Source of the DNA: Platerodrilus igneus
Taxonomy: Eukaryota; Arthropoda; Insecta; Coleoptera; Lycidae
DNA: 64,000 nt
Assembly: GCA_036346225.1 (NCBI GenBank)
Contig: JARFIW010000942.1
Span: 3,307,001-3,371,000 of the forward strand
Reading direction: 5' to 3'
Shown: positions 41,366-53,399 of the stretch, one piece after another
Position numbering within the stretch: the first letter of the stretch is position 1
How the letters are laid out: every line of letters begins with the position of its first letter
The notes under the pieces: model-generated
The model's database searches: none
Told to the model about the DNA's origin: nothing
Seen by the model: the letters and a program-made list of their open reading frames with translations, nothing else
Program-made: the position numbers and the translations under genes

Positions 41366-42317
41366 ACACAATCTCTCACAGACTCATACATAGCTACACT
41401 GGGATTTGGTTTTATTTTCTCTCGTGCTATTCTTGGGATTTTTTAAATGTGGTTTTTGTACCTGTTGCTTGGTGTTGTTCTTTTTGGTTTTTCTCCTTTT
41501 CCTCGTTCCTTTGTTCCACATTCTTCTGCTTTTTCCTGTGGCTGGCTTTACGTTCTGTCGCTCTTCGGGCTGACTTAGTTAAATTTTTCGATCCACTTCC
41601 TGTGGTAGGTGCTTTCTAGTCCATTTTTTTCTTTTTTTCCGAAACCACGACTTAGTCGATTCTAGGTCTAGTTAGCTATTCTTTCCTTGGTTCTTCTTTT
41701 GTTCCGATTCTTTGGGTACCACAACTTGAAGTAATATATTTTTTGTCTAATCCAGCATTTTTGTTGTTCCCTAGCTTACTGTGAGGATTGACACTTTGGT
41801 CATATTGGCTGTTACTGTTGGTTTTCTTCCTCGCTTTTTTCCTTTACTTTTGGTTTTATCTGCAGGAAACCAATCGTCTCTTGAGGTGAAAGACTGTCAC
41901 GTTTCCTTCCTGAAGAAGCATCCGTTCTTTGACGACTTTGGCAGCGTTGACGCCGTTCTACTTTTGTCCTCGCTCATTGCTATTACCTACCTATCGTTCC
42001 CTGTGCTTCTCTTTAATTTTTTTCTCTCTTTCTTGGTTTTGTTTGGTATCTTGGTTCTTCAAGCCAGATGCGAATTCTTTTTTTTTTATTTTGGATTGTT
42101 TTCTTTTGCTGGTTTTTATTTCGCTAAGCGAATTTTTTTCTTTTCTTTTTCTTTAGGTTATCCATTCGAGCCGGATGTTAGTTCATTTGTTGATTCTTTG
42201 TTTTTTTTGGAGTTTTCTTATGCAAATTTTTTGAAGCCGTTTTCTTTTTGTTAGTACTGTACTGTCTGCTTTATTGCTTATATTCTCCTACCTCGACCTT
42301 TTAATTTTGCTGGGGGG
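41366..42317. other. T-rich interval, no confident gene
   Basis: This strand is strongly pyrimidine-rich. A 157-codon frame at 41781-42254 is almost entirely F, L, S and V and looks like a by-product of T-runs. The opposite strand is lysine- and glutamate-rich with many stops and could be a decayed transposon ORF1. Confidence 0.4.
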
Positions 42318-43560
42318 GATTTGTTACGTTTATTTTACGACGGTGAATTAAAACCTACCCCTTTTTGGTATTTTATTATTCATTTACGTAGATTCTGCTC
42401 AAATCCTCCAACAACACCCGGTATATTAAACCTTCATACAATAAGTACGCTTTCCAATAATTTTCAACTTAAATCTATTTACTGTAAAACGAAAAATTTA
42501 CTCTATAATTTAAATAGTCGCTACCTTGTTTTGGGTGTCCGCTAGCTTGTTACACATCACTATAGCGTACAATTAAATTCTTATACTGTTACGACCAAAA
42601 GATTCGTCGAAATAATGGATCATACTATTATTTGAAAAGCGTGTGTCGAGTTTCTAATCACCTTTAGTAACGCGAGGACTGAAGTTCAAATTCTTGTTAT
42701 AAAAGAAATTTTTTTTGATTTAGCAGCTTGTGCGTTGAGGTATTTTTCTACATTACGCGTCCTAGTACTTCAAGAGCGATTCACGTTTTTTTGTTCGATA
42801 AGTAGGAGTTTATCTTGGCTGCATCGCTCTTAGCTGTGGGCCAAATTGTTTTTTTTTTTTGTAAGCCCGACTGTTCTTTGCCACAGACCAAATGGTTTTA
42901 CCTGTAGTTCGCTGGTGCCGTTATGGTTACTGCGTGAATGGATCCCGACTACCGTGACGATGATGTGCTGATTTATTTCTGATGTCTTACAAACTAAGTA
43001 TCCCGACACGTGCAGGTATATAACTTATTTTGTTTTTGTGTATATCAAGGGAGTATTCCTTATCAGCGGGTGGTGTAGTTACGTGACAGGAAACGTGAAA
43101 CTATAGGACTATTGTTTTTTGCTGCGAATCGATATTAGAATCGCTCTACAGGTGCGGTGTACCATTTTTAAACATGCTTGTCAAAAGAACACACACGTTT
43201 ATTCTCTTTACTGATTAGTTTATTTTTCAAAAGATATTATGTACAATTGTAAAAATGTTTGACAAAAGCTCTCACACGTTTATTTTCTTTACCGATTAGT
43301 TTTTTTATGTAAAATACGAGATGCGCACTTCGTATCTAAATTTCTAAATTGTCCGTATAATATAATTGTTTGATTTTAAATAGTAACTCTTAATTTATTC
43401 CTTTTGCTAGTTTGTATAGAATTCTTTACTTATTCTTGTTGTTAATAGAAAATCGTTGGCGATATGCTTTTTGGTATTTATGCAAATCGCCCCACTCTCC
43501 GCGTTTGGTAGTTAGCCTGGTATTTCTACGTTTCTTTCGGCTACGTCTAGGTACGTAGCA
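42318..43560 (+). repeat. Repeat family X, copy 2 (uninterrupted)
   Basis: This is the continuous equivalent of 32000-32925 plus 40442-40765. It shows the site without the LTR element. It contains two similar blocks ending in ACACGTTTATTCTCTTTACTG and CTCACACGTTTATTTTC about 80 bases apart. The shared frame is at 42321-42545. It is cut at 43560 by the inverted RTE-like 5' fragment. Confidence 0.75.
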
Positions 43561-43881
43561 AATTATCCTTTTCAATTTTCAAGTTCTTTAGCTTATTTAC
43601 TTGCATCATACTTCTGACAATCCACGCTCCAACTCGCAGAATGTTCCTGACTATTTATCTAAACTTTTCAATCACATCTTCCGAAGCAGTCCTCTCCCGG
43701 AGATCCGAATTGGGGACTACTGTAACTACGGAATTTTTTATTCCAGAAGATGCCATCATCTTAAGTAACAATTTAAGTACGCTGTGTACCTGAAAGGTAA
43801 ATGTGGTGGTTTCCTCTTGCCTTCCACATCGCAGCAGTGTGTCTTAGAATGCCATACAGCTCCCCTATGGTCTCTGCCAGT
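43561..43881 (-). mobile_element. RTE-like 5' fragment, part next to hAT
   Basis: Read on the minus strand it gives the 5' region with the GATGTGGAAGGCAA-type block and the start of the endonuclease (VGAWIVRSM, then KLKNLKIEKDNL). It continues on the far side of the hAT at 47806-47975. Confidence 0.8.
43874..43881. repeat. hAT target site duplication CTGCCAGT, left
   Basis: Exact match to 47806-47813. Confidence 0.95.
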
Positions 43882-44494
43882 CACGGCCGCGCCGTCCATA
43901 AAGACAACAAGGGCAAAAACCCACGGCGTCAAGAGTCCAAAGGCGCCGTGAGACGCCTCACAGTGATATTTAAAACTTACCAAAATTCTTATTTTTGTTT
44001 GAGACACGAGACTTCCCAAAGGTTCCCTGTACGTTTACGCGCGCATTCGCTATGAATAACTAATTAAATTTCATTAATAATCGGAACATCGATGTTTTGT
44101 ATCAGATGTTCTCAACCGATGATGATCTACAATATTAGGGCAACACTCCAATATCGCGACGTTGCGCTAGTTGCACAATTTTATTTTTATTATGTTTAGG
44201 TATTCGATAATTATCGGTTATCGATGTTTTGCCGTAACAGCGCTCGCGCTCATCCCTATATGTTGACTAGAACGCAGAAAGCGAGTTTATTCTTGTTTCT
44301 GCAAGTTTTTCCGTTCATTCCTTTCTGTTGAATCTTGAGTTCTGAATCTTTATAAATACCGCCGCGCTTTTAAAAACAATTCATTTAACATTGGGTATCG
44401 AAGTGTCGTAAAGACTGTAAATTGTGCACCTGAATTAAAAAAGTTAAGTGTTCTTCGATATTTTACATTATTAGAGGATTCAAGGTAAAAAAAG

Positions 44495-44814
44495 GTAAGT
44501 TTCAAACTTTACTCTTTACTTTACAATTAGATAGAGAGGGCACGTTTTAAATGGAAAATAAATACCCTTCGGTCAGAATTTGACGAAATTTGATATGGTG
44601 CAGAATTTGACCTATTAATGAATTAATGTGTCCATTGCGACAGAGCTGTAAGTTTAACACTTAGTTTTTGAGTTACAGGGTGTCCAAAATCGCTATTTCA
44701 TAATTTCAAAATTTCGTAAATTGTATGTTGTGTACAAAAATAATAAATAAATTTTAAGATTGGCATATCTAGCGGAATTTCAATTCTGTAATAGTCTATT
44801 TTAATTTATTATAG
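44495..44814 (+). other. Probable 5'-UTR intron of the hAT transposase gene
   Basis: A strong donor, AAAG/GTAAGT, lies at 44495. A T-rich tract ends in TTATTATAG at 44806-44814, directly before the ATG at 44815. The 320 bases between have no coding signal. Splicing is predicted from sequence only. Confidence 0.55.
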
Positions 44815-47288
44815 ATGTTTAATAAAGAAAAAAAAAGCCTTCAGGATATCAAAATTTGATAAAAAAAGAAAGCGGGAAAAAGAACTGGAGAAGACGAATT
44901 CCAAAATTACGCTATTTTTTTCTTCACCTTCAAGCACAAATATACAAACAGATGCAGATCTTCCAACGACTTCGAGAGAGGACCGGGAGGAGTCTAAACT
45001 ACAAGAGATTCCATCAACATCTACAGACGAAGTTGAGGAAGACAAAGACGTAGTTTCTGCAGAAGTGGACGATACGCAACTTCCTCACGATCCAGGTTTG
45101 TGGCCAAAAATATTGTCTCCTAAAGATGTACAATTATTAATTGAAAACGGGCCTATTCATTATCGAAGTAAAAATTGTATAAATTATCCCAATGATAAAA
45201 TATCAGGCCAAAGGTTTTCGGATAAATATTATTCACGAATTTTGTCTAATAATGAAAAAGTCGAACGGGAGTGGCTTTTATATTTAACAGAAAAAAATTC
45301 AGTGTTTTGTTTTTGTTGTAGAATATTTTCAAATACTTTAAAAACAATTAAATTAAGTGATGACAATGGGTATAATGACTGGCACCACATTGGTGAACAT
45401 TTAAATATCCATGAAAAAAGTAAATTTCATTTTGAGAACTTAAAAAAATGGTCAGAATGTTTCACTCGCTTAAAAAAATGGCAAGTATTGATTCTGCGGT
45501 TCAAAATTTAATTAATATGGAAACAAAATATTGGCATGGAGTTATCGAGCGCATTTTTTATATTATTCAATTTCTTGCTGAGCAAAACTTGGCTTTACGT
45601 GGTACCAATAGCAAACTGTTTGAAAAAAATAATGGCAGTTTTCTAAAATGCATTAAAATGTTAGCAAAATTTGATCTTATAATATCTGAGCACACGAGAA
45701 GGATCCAAATGCAGGAAAAGATAAAAATGTCTCATTATCTTGGGGACAAAATTCAAAACGAAATAATTAATTTAATAGAAGAAAATTTTAAAGTAAAAAT
45801 TTTAGGCATGTTTAAAACAGCTAAATATTTATCAATTGTACTTGATTGACCCCGGATGCTAGTCATCAAGAACAAATATCAGTATGTGTGAGATTCGTTA
45901 AAATTGTAGTCGAAGAACATTTCTTAACTTTTTGCCCTATAAATGATTGTACAGGTGAGGGTTTGAAAATTTTTTTAATAGAAACATTGGAAAAAAATGG
46001 CTTAGATATTTATAATTTACGCGGCCAAGGATATGACAATGGTGCAAACATGCGCGGTAAACATAATGGATTACAAAAAAAAATTCTTAATATAAATCCA
46101 AGAGCATTCTTTGTGCCTTGTTGCAACCATAGTTTAACCCTTGTCTTGAACGATGCCGCAAAATCAAATATTCTAAGTGTAAATTTTTTTTCTATAGTAC
46201 AGGAATTTTATAATTTTTTTTCCTCTTCAACTAACCGTTGGTCAGTCTTAAAAACAAATATATCAAATTTAACCTTAAAACCCGTATCTGATACAAGATG
46301 GTCTAGTAGAGTTGATGCTTTAATTCCTTTAAGATATTAGCTTGGAGAAATATACGATGCTCTATTTGAAATCTCTAGTGAAGGAAATAAAGCTTTTGAC
46401 AATAATTCAAAAAATACGGCATCAAAATGTATGTTGATTTTATGGTATAATATTTTAAATAAAGTTAATATTGTAAGTAAACTTTTACAAACTGAGGATT
46501 TTAATATAGCAGAGGCCTGTGCTAATTTAAAAACTTTAGTTAATTGGTTAACAGAATACAGATCAGATAAAGGATTCAATGACTTGTTAGTCGATGCTCG
46601 TGAAATAGCTGATTCATTAGACGTTGATTTTGAATTTAAAAAAAAAGATGGCTTGAGGGTGAGAAAAGTTAAGAAACAATTCAGTTACGAACACGATGAT
46701 GAACCCACTGAAGATGAAAAATTAAAGTTTAAAGTAAATTCTTTTTTTAATATGTTAGATATAACTATAGAATCTGTAAATGAAAGATTTCAATTATTAT
46801 CAGCTTATTCAAATCATTTTAACTTTTTCTGGGACATTTCCAATTTTTCCAAATACTCTAAACAGGAGCAGTTAAAGTTATGTACAGACCTTGAAATAGT
46901 ATTAACTGATCTAAATCTCAATGAACGTGACATAAGTGGTGTAGAACTCCTAAACGAATTACAGTTTATTAATTTAGGTGAAGTGAACACTTCCACTCCT
47001 ACAGAAACTTTAAATTACATTATTAATAATAATTTGAAACAATCCTTTCCAAACACTTATGTGGCTTTACGAATTTTGTTAACTATGCCAGTGTCTGTCG
47101 CCACAGCAGAACGTTCGTTTTCAAAATTAAAAATGATAAAAGACTATCTAAGATCCAGTATGGCTCAGGAAAGACTGGCAAATCTTGTTATTATTTCAAT
47201 TGAATCTGAACTACTAAAAGATTTAGAAACTGAAGAATTGATAAATAAATTTGCAAAAAATAAAGCACGCAAAGTCAAGTTCGTTTAG
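44815..47288 (+). pseudogene. hAT transposase, ZMYM1/TTF-zinc-finger type, inactivated
   Basis: About 820 codons long. The N-terminus is basic, with KRKREKELEKT. A TTF-type zinc-finger domain follows (SDKYYSRILSNNEKVEREWL, then VFCFCCRIFSN, then H-x-x-KFHFEN). The hAT RNase H-like core carries the first catalytic Asp in SIVLD at about 45840, EQISVCVRFV next, then GQGYDNGANMRGKHNGLQ and PCCNHSLTLVLNDAAK. At the C-terminus is the dimerisation domain with ALRILLTMPVSVATAERSFS, KLKMIKDYLRSSM and RLANLVIISIE. Damage visible: frame changes near 44865, near 45480-45510 and at 45846, and an in-frame TAG at 46338-46340. Otherwise the order and length match intact relatives, so inactivation looks fairly recent. 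Confidence 0.9.
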
Positions 47289-47805
47289 TTTAGTGCAATG
47301 CTACTACTACTATGCTATTATATATACACTCTAGTATAATTAAAAAAATATTGTAAAAATGTAAGATATATTTTTGATTAAAATGTTTATAAATTTATAT
47401 TTTGTTTTTTTTAATGTATCGTATCGTTACTTTTTTTGGTGGTACTACTTAAAAAATATTTTTTGTGATAATACACTTTTAGCGTTTATCTTATTATAAA
47501 GTTTATGTATAGTATAAAACGATATACGCCTTTTATTTCAAATTATGAAAAAATTTTAGTTCTAGGTACTTATTTATATTTATCCCTAGCCAGGCAACTT
47601 TATAAATTTTTGAAAATAATGTACAGAGTAAAGAACAAAGCCTTTGTTACAAAGGCACAATTTTTTGAAAAAATTAAATAATGCAAGAGAAGCTAAGATG
47701 CAAGCAACACGCTCCTACTCTACTCCATTAAAAAAATTCTCCTACAATAAAAAGGCGCCGTAATGTTTTTGCCCCAAGGCGCTATATAGCCTTGGCGCGG
47801 CCCTG

Positions 47806-47813
47806 CTGCCAGT
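47806..47813. repeat. hAT target site duplication CTGCCAGT, right
   Basis: Exact match to 43874-43881. Confidence 0.95.
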
Positions 47814-47975
47814 CAGTACTGCTGCCCTCTTTAGAGGACCTGTCTTAGTGTGGTTCCTCACTAAGATCCCACTTGGTTAAACCTGTAGTTTGGCATTTTA
47901 TATCACTGGAACTCTAAAGCCGTTCCACCCGTTCTAGTAATCTAGAACTTTTTCAAGGTGCAGCTGCTTTCAGAA
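47806..47975 (-). mobile_element. RTE-like 5' end, far part
   Basis: Inverse of the 5' terminal region seen at 50025-50200, including the GATTACTAGAACGGGTGGAA block. It completes the copy begun at 43561. Confidence 0.75.
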
Positions 47976-49414
47976 CGGACCTGTTTATTTAATTGTTTAT
48001 AATTTATTTTTATTGTAAACAGCAAATTATCACTTATTAGCGCCTAAAAGGTTTACTTTACAAAAAATAATCCACTCTGATAACGAAAACAAAATTGGAG
48101 CTGAAGGGTTAAAAGATGAAATAAAAGCATCAAACATGCGTAAATGCAAATTTTTGTTTTATTTCAGTAACTTTTCCGCTGCGTGCAAAACGTCCATACG
48201 CGCCATTCATTTATCATAATGTTCGCACAATACAATCCTCTCTGCAACGCGAAAATAATGCGAGCAAAAAGAGTAATTATAACGGACTATTTAAAAGCTT
48301 TTGGTATTGTATACTGCTCTATATGTATGATTAATAGCATGCAATTGCTTTTACCCACCAACGTGGTCAACTAATTAATAGGGCTCATCTTGTTTATTAA
48401 AAAATAAATGGGGTTAATTAAAATTGCAATATCTTTATGCCTGTTACATGTTTTAGGTTAGTTTGCACAATAAAACCGAGCAACACTAATAATTTATTAA
48501 ATTTAACACATCTACATATTAATTACACGAGGATAATAATTATGTACTATTTCAGACATTTTTCTCATTAAAATTAGCATTCGTTTCAATTATATTTTTG
48601 CTAGTCGTAAAGACCTACAAGAAACCGCAATATGCATTTTACGATGTCTCATGGTCGTGTGTTTTGACTTACTGCAATGTTGTATTTCACTTTTATGCAT
48701 TAACCGGCTTTAATCCTATTCGATGTTTATGTGATTCGGATATAAGTACATGAAGCAGACATTGAACTACGCCGCCGCTTTATTTAATGCATGGCATTGA
48801 AATATCAATAAAATTATAAAAATAAGTGTAATTGCGTTTCGTGTTATTATTGTTTTATGAACATTCCAGACGAACCATGCAAGGTAAATCACGAAGTATA
48901 ATTTTTAATTTAAGACTAGAAATTGTTGCGGTCGCGGTGAATACGGAGAAGAAGTCAATGTACAAGTAAAATGTGTGGTAGTAAATTATATGTAATAAAT
49001 TTGGTATTATTGTACTTTTGAGCGATGTTAATGTAGCATTTTATACATAGTAGTTGCTGTATAATTTTGAGAATTAATATGACTTTCTTCTTCCGAGGTA
49101 ACGAGAACAATTCCAAACTGTTCATGACAACGAACGCTGCTTAAGGTACAGGTTAACGTTTCGAAATAATTACCAAAACGTGATGAAGATGTTTTGATAG
49201 ACCCGACACAGGAAGCTTCAATGCTCAACAGTATCCGTGCTACTCAACCATAAAAATTAACTGTGACCGCCACATACTACTTCTAGCAATGAATTTTTAA
49301 TGTTATTATAAACATCATAAAGTATTGCAATTACTTCAATCTTAAATTTAAACTTGTTTATTCGGGCAATACACGTCTATTAATTCACAAACATTTACAC
49401 TACTTGTGATTTTT
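47976..49414. other. AT-rich interval without recognised features
   Basis: 1.4 kb with only short frames (for example 48183-48374 and 49028-49228) that show no domain. No repeat shared with the rest of the window was noticed. Confidence 0.45.
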
Positions 49415-49700
49415 CAATGCTCCACCCGAAGGTACTCCATTGGTCAGGAAGCGAGTTTTTTTACCTGGAAAATTTTGAAATTTGCCGAACCCTTGTTGTT
49501 CCAAGCAAGGTAGGGATCTCTAACGTGCGTGACAACACTCACACACGGGACCTCCATTTTACCTCTCATCCGAACGAGGGCCTATTTTTGTGAAAAATGC
49601 TCGCCTAACATTTTTCAAGAGGACCGTGTCGGGATTTGAATCCGGTACCTTGGGCATAGTAGTCACACGCATACCAACTATGCCACGCAGCCGCCTCACA
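49415..49700 (-). mobile_element. tRNA-derived SINE, inverted copy
   Basis: Reading right to left the head shows TGGCATAGTTGG, a perfect A-box match, and GGATTCAAATCCC, a near B box. The body shared with 30123-30426 follows. The right end lies near GCCGCCTC at 49695. The tRNA-like head is best preserved in this copy. Confidence 0.8.
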
Positions 49701-50357
49701 AGCATTTTCAGAGAATCTTTAGAGTAGATAAACTACCTTCGTATGGGATAAAAATCCGGGTTTTCTTATGGGATTTACCATGGGAAATTCAAAGGAGCGT
49801 TTTGTACTCTTGAAAATCATTTATTTAAGGATGATGCGACGTCATCATGCACAGCCTTTCGCGTTAACCTTTTCGTGGTCCAACCTACGCCGCTGCCACC
49901 CTATTCTAGTCTCAACCAATGGAAGAGCGTAGAGTTCAAGCTTCAGTGATTAACCATGAAAATAGAATTAAGCTGTCTAATCATAAACAAAAATTTAATA
50001 AAAATATATATATACCATTTCGAATGGACCTGCACCTTGTCGAAGTTCTAGATTACTAGAACAGGTGAAATGGCTTGCGTGTTCTAATGAGCAAAAGCGC
50101 CAAACTACAGGTCCAACCAAAGTAGTAGGGTCGTTAGTGAGGAACCAGACTAAGACAGGTCCCCGAAGAGGGTAGCGGCTCTTTCGGTACTTAGATTGGC
50201 AGAGACCATAGGGGTTGGTATGGCAGTCTAAGACACTACCGCGATGTGGAAGGCAACGGGAAACCACCACATTACCTCCCAAGTACACAGCGTACTTAAA
50301 TTTAAATAAACATGATGGCATCCTCTGAGGTAAAAGATTCCAGAGTTAAAATAGTCC

Positions 50358-50599
50358 GTGCATTTATATTTCCAATGCTCCACCAGAAGGTACTACATTG
50401 GCCAGGAGGCGAGTTTTTTGTTGCCTGGAAATTTAGAATTTTGCCGAACCCTTGCCGTTCCAGATAAGATAGGGATCTTTAACGTGCGTGACAACACTCA
50501 CACACGGGACCTCCATTTAACCTCTCATCCGAACGAGGGCGTAATTTTTTGTGAAAAATGCTCACCTGTCATTTTTCAAGCAGTCGGCCGTGTCGGGAT
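50358..50599 (-). mobile_element. SINE insertion, 5'-truncated
   Basis: A 242-base inverted SINE body lacks the tRNA-like head and is cut at the B-box region. It is flanked by the exact 14-base duplication AGTTAAAATAGTCC (50344-50357 and 50600-50613). This is clear target-primed insertion into the RTE-like copy. Confidence 0.9.
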
Positions 50600-50613
50600 A
50601 GTTAAAATAGTCC

Positions 50614-51704
50614 CCCATTTGGATCTCCGGGAGGGGACTACTTCGGAGGATGTGATCGGAAAGTTCAGAATAAGAGTCTGGAACATTCTGCCAGTCGGAG
50701 CGTGGTATGTTAGTATGAAGCAAGTAGGTAAGCTAGAGCACCTAAAAATCGAAATGAATAGATTGGCACTAGACATAGTAGGGATCAGCGAAGTTCCGTG
50801 ACCAGAGGCGGGGAATTTTTGGAGTGGAGACTTCAGGGTAACTCACACAGGAGCAGAGGAACGAAATTTGGGTGTGGGGATAGTTGTGCGGAAAAGGATA
50901 AGATACTGTGTAGAAAATTACTTACAATAGAACGAAAAAGTACTCATGGTTAGATTAGAATCTAAACCGGTAAACACAGTAATAAAACAAGTATACGTTC
51001 CCACCTCTAGCTACAGTGACGAAAGAGGTAGAAGCGATCTACAAAGATATTGAAGAAATATTAAGATACGTAAAAGGACATGAAAATTTAATAATTACGG
51101 GATATTTTAATGCAGTGGTAGGTGAGGGTAGGGATGGAGTGATAGTAGGTTTATTTGGTTTAGGCACAAGAAACGACAAGGGAAATAGGCTGGTAGAACT
51201 TTTTGCCACAAAAAGAGTTTAATCATCACAAACACATTATTTCAACATCATTCTAGAAGACGATGTATGTGGAAGATGCCAAGAGATATAGGAAGATATC
51301 AAATAGATTACATTCTTGTTAGACAACAATTTAGAAATCAAATTAAAAACTGTGGAAGCTACCCAGAAGCAGATATAGAAAAAAGAAACAGAAAAAGGCA
51401 CTTTGAGGAACTAATAGATAAAAATATTCAAGAAAGATTCGAAAAAAAGTTAATCGAATTACTGAAAGATATCGGGAAAATATCTGATATTAAGGAAGTA
51501 GAAACAGAATGGAATAACATTAAATCCAACCTAGGCATGGCGGCCAGAGATATTCTGGGGTATACACGAAAAGAAAATAAAAAACCATGGATAACAAAGT
51601 ATATCTTGAATTTAATAGAAGAAAGACTAAAATACAAAAATAAATCAGACGAAACGGGAAAACAAAGACACAAAGCCATAACACGGGAAATTATTCGCAA
51701 ATAA
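50614..51704 (+). pseudogene. RTE-like endonuclease domain
   Basis: Blocks in order are KLEHLKIEMNRLALDIVGIS with the Glu of SEV, VLMVRLESKPVNTVIKQVYV, and ENLIITGYFNAVVGEGRDG. The last is the family GDFNA motif with the catalytic Asp replaced by Tyr. VGLFGLGTRNDKGNRLVEL, DIGRYQIDYILVRQQFRNQI and a linker follow. Several frameshifts and stops (for example the TGA near 50800) break it. The SDH motif after PEAD is missing, because sequence there is deleted in comparison with 14560-14640. The domain would nick target DNA. Confidence 0.8.
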
Positions 51705-52009
51705 AAAAAAAGCTAAAGAACAAGGGATTGATGAAAAGTGCAAAGAGGTACAAACTAAGATGGAAGTAGGAAAGACAAATGAAGCATACAAACTAATTAG
51801 AATCAATTTTAGGGATATAAAACCGTATAGCAAAAATATAAGGGACTCAGAAGGAAACGTCATGATAGAAAACGTAGAGAAAGTGGGTAGATGGCAAGAA
51901 TATATAAGGAATTTATATGCAGGAAAGGAACTAACAGCATTAAAATAGGACTCCAACATTGAAAATGATGACTTGGGATATCCTATACATAGAGATGTGT
52001 TTGATTTGA

Positions 52010-53300
52010 ATTAAAGGGTCTGAAAAATGGTAAGGCGCCGGGTACAGAAAAGGTGCTAGCAGAAACTATAAAAGCCACTGGACAAGCAGTAACAGAACGT
52101 CTCTTCCAACTTATAAGCTATATGTATAAAACAGGCGAATACCCAAAGATTTCAGACGTAACATCATTGTAACTATAACAAAAAAGAAAGGCGCGGATAG
52201 AAATAAAAATTTTCAAACAATAAGTTTAACAACACACGTGTCAAAAATATTAACTACAATTGTACAAAGACAAATGGAAAAATGAACTGAAGGAATACTA
52301 AGAGAAGACCAATTTGAGTTTAGGCGAAACAGGGGAAGCTATTTCAGCTCTGAGAGTGATAATGGAGAAAACAATAAAAAAAAAGGGAAAAGCGTGTATA
52401 TAGGGCTTGTAGATCTGGAAAAAGCATTCGACAATGTAAAATGAAAAAAATGTTCGAAATACTCAAAAAGATTGTAATGAGTTATAGGGATAAACGAATA
52501 GTACATCGCTTATACAAAGAGCAAACAGAAGTAATAGAATTAGAGCAGGACCGTAGAGAAGTAAGCATCATTAAAGGCGAGAGACAGGAATGTGCCCTAT
52601 CCTCAATAATTTTTAACTTGTATATTGAGGAGGCAATGAATACTGTCAAATGCAGGAAGACATTTGCAATTACTATGCAGGGACAAAAAATTGATATGCT
52701 TAGATTTGCAGATGATAAAGCGGTATTAGCATCTAACAAGGAAGAGTTAGAAGCTGCTCTTAATGAAATGGAAACCGTTTCTAACAGAGAGATACCCTAT
52801 GAAGATTAACAAAAATAAAACCAAAGTACTAGTATGCAAAGGAGGGGAAAATAAATCAAAAACAAGAATACAAATATGTAACAAGAACTTATAAGAGGTT
52901 CAGGATTTCTGCTACCTAGGAAGCCAAATAAAGCAAGATGGGAAAAGCGTAAAAGATATAAAACAAAGATTAGCACAAGGTCGTGCTATATTTAGCAAGA
53001 AAAAGTAACTACTGTGTTCAAAGACAAAAAACATAAAAACAAGGAAATGATTGCTTAAAATATATGTGTGGAGCACAGCAGCACAGCACTGTACGGATGT
53101 GAAGTCTGAATCGTAGGAGAAGCGGACAACGAAAAAATAGAAGCCTTTGAAATATGGTGCTACAGACGTATGATGAAGATATCACGGACAAACAAAGTTA
53201 AGAACGAAGATGTACTAAAAATGGTAAGGGAAGAAAGAAATATGTGGAAAACGGTAAAAATAGGAGAGATAGAATATAGGCCACATACTACGGCATGAGG
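52010..53300 (+). pseudogene. RTE-like reverse transcriptase domain
   Basis: Motifs read NGKAPGTEKVLAETIKATG, then the fingers, then LVDLEKAFDNVK (motif A) and a stop. RQECALSSIIFNLYIEEAMN, KIDMLRFADDKAVLASNKEE (catalytic FADD retained, next residue changed to Lys) and the thumb follow. The C-terminal region reads IYVWSTAA, EIWCYRRMMKISRTNKVKNE and VREERNMWKTVKIGEIEY. Stops and shifts occur in every section. It aligns along its length with 23255-24440. Confidence 0.85.
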
Positions 53301-53399
53301 GAATAGTGCGGAATATATTAGAAGCAGAGATATGAAAAAATGGAAGTAGAGGTATACCTAGGTTAGACTACTGCACACAGATGGTAAAAGATATAGGCT

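Larger units (their letters stand above)
43882..47805 (+). mobile_element. hAT transposon (ZMYM1-like), 3.9 kb
   Basis: The left end CACGGCCGCGCC and right end GGCGCGGCCCTG are inverted repeats with one mismatch. Similarity extends inwards through GGGCAAAAAC and ACGGCGCC. An exact 8-bp duplication, CTGCCAGT (43874-43881 and 47806-47813), flanks it, which is the hAT hallmark. It carries one transposase gene (44815-47288) with a probable 5' intron. It inserted into the 5' region of an inverted RTE-like copy. Frameshifts and a stop inactivate the gene. Confidence 0.95.

Noticed and set aside
41091..41369. Cys/Val-rich frame in the AC microsatellite region
   Set aside because: Product of the dinucleotide repeat; not coding.
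41781..42254. 157-codon hydrophobic frame resembling a membrane protein
   Set aside because: Composition is explained by T-rich runs (Phe, Leu, Ser, Val). There are no realistic loops or charged borders, and the surroundings are transposon-like.
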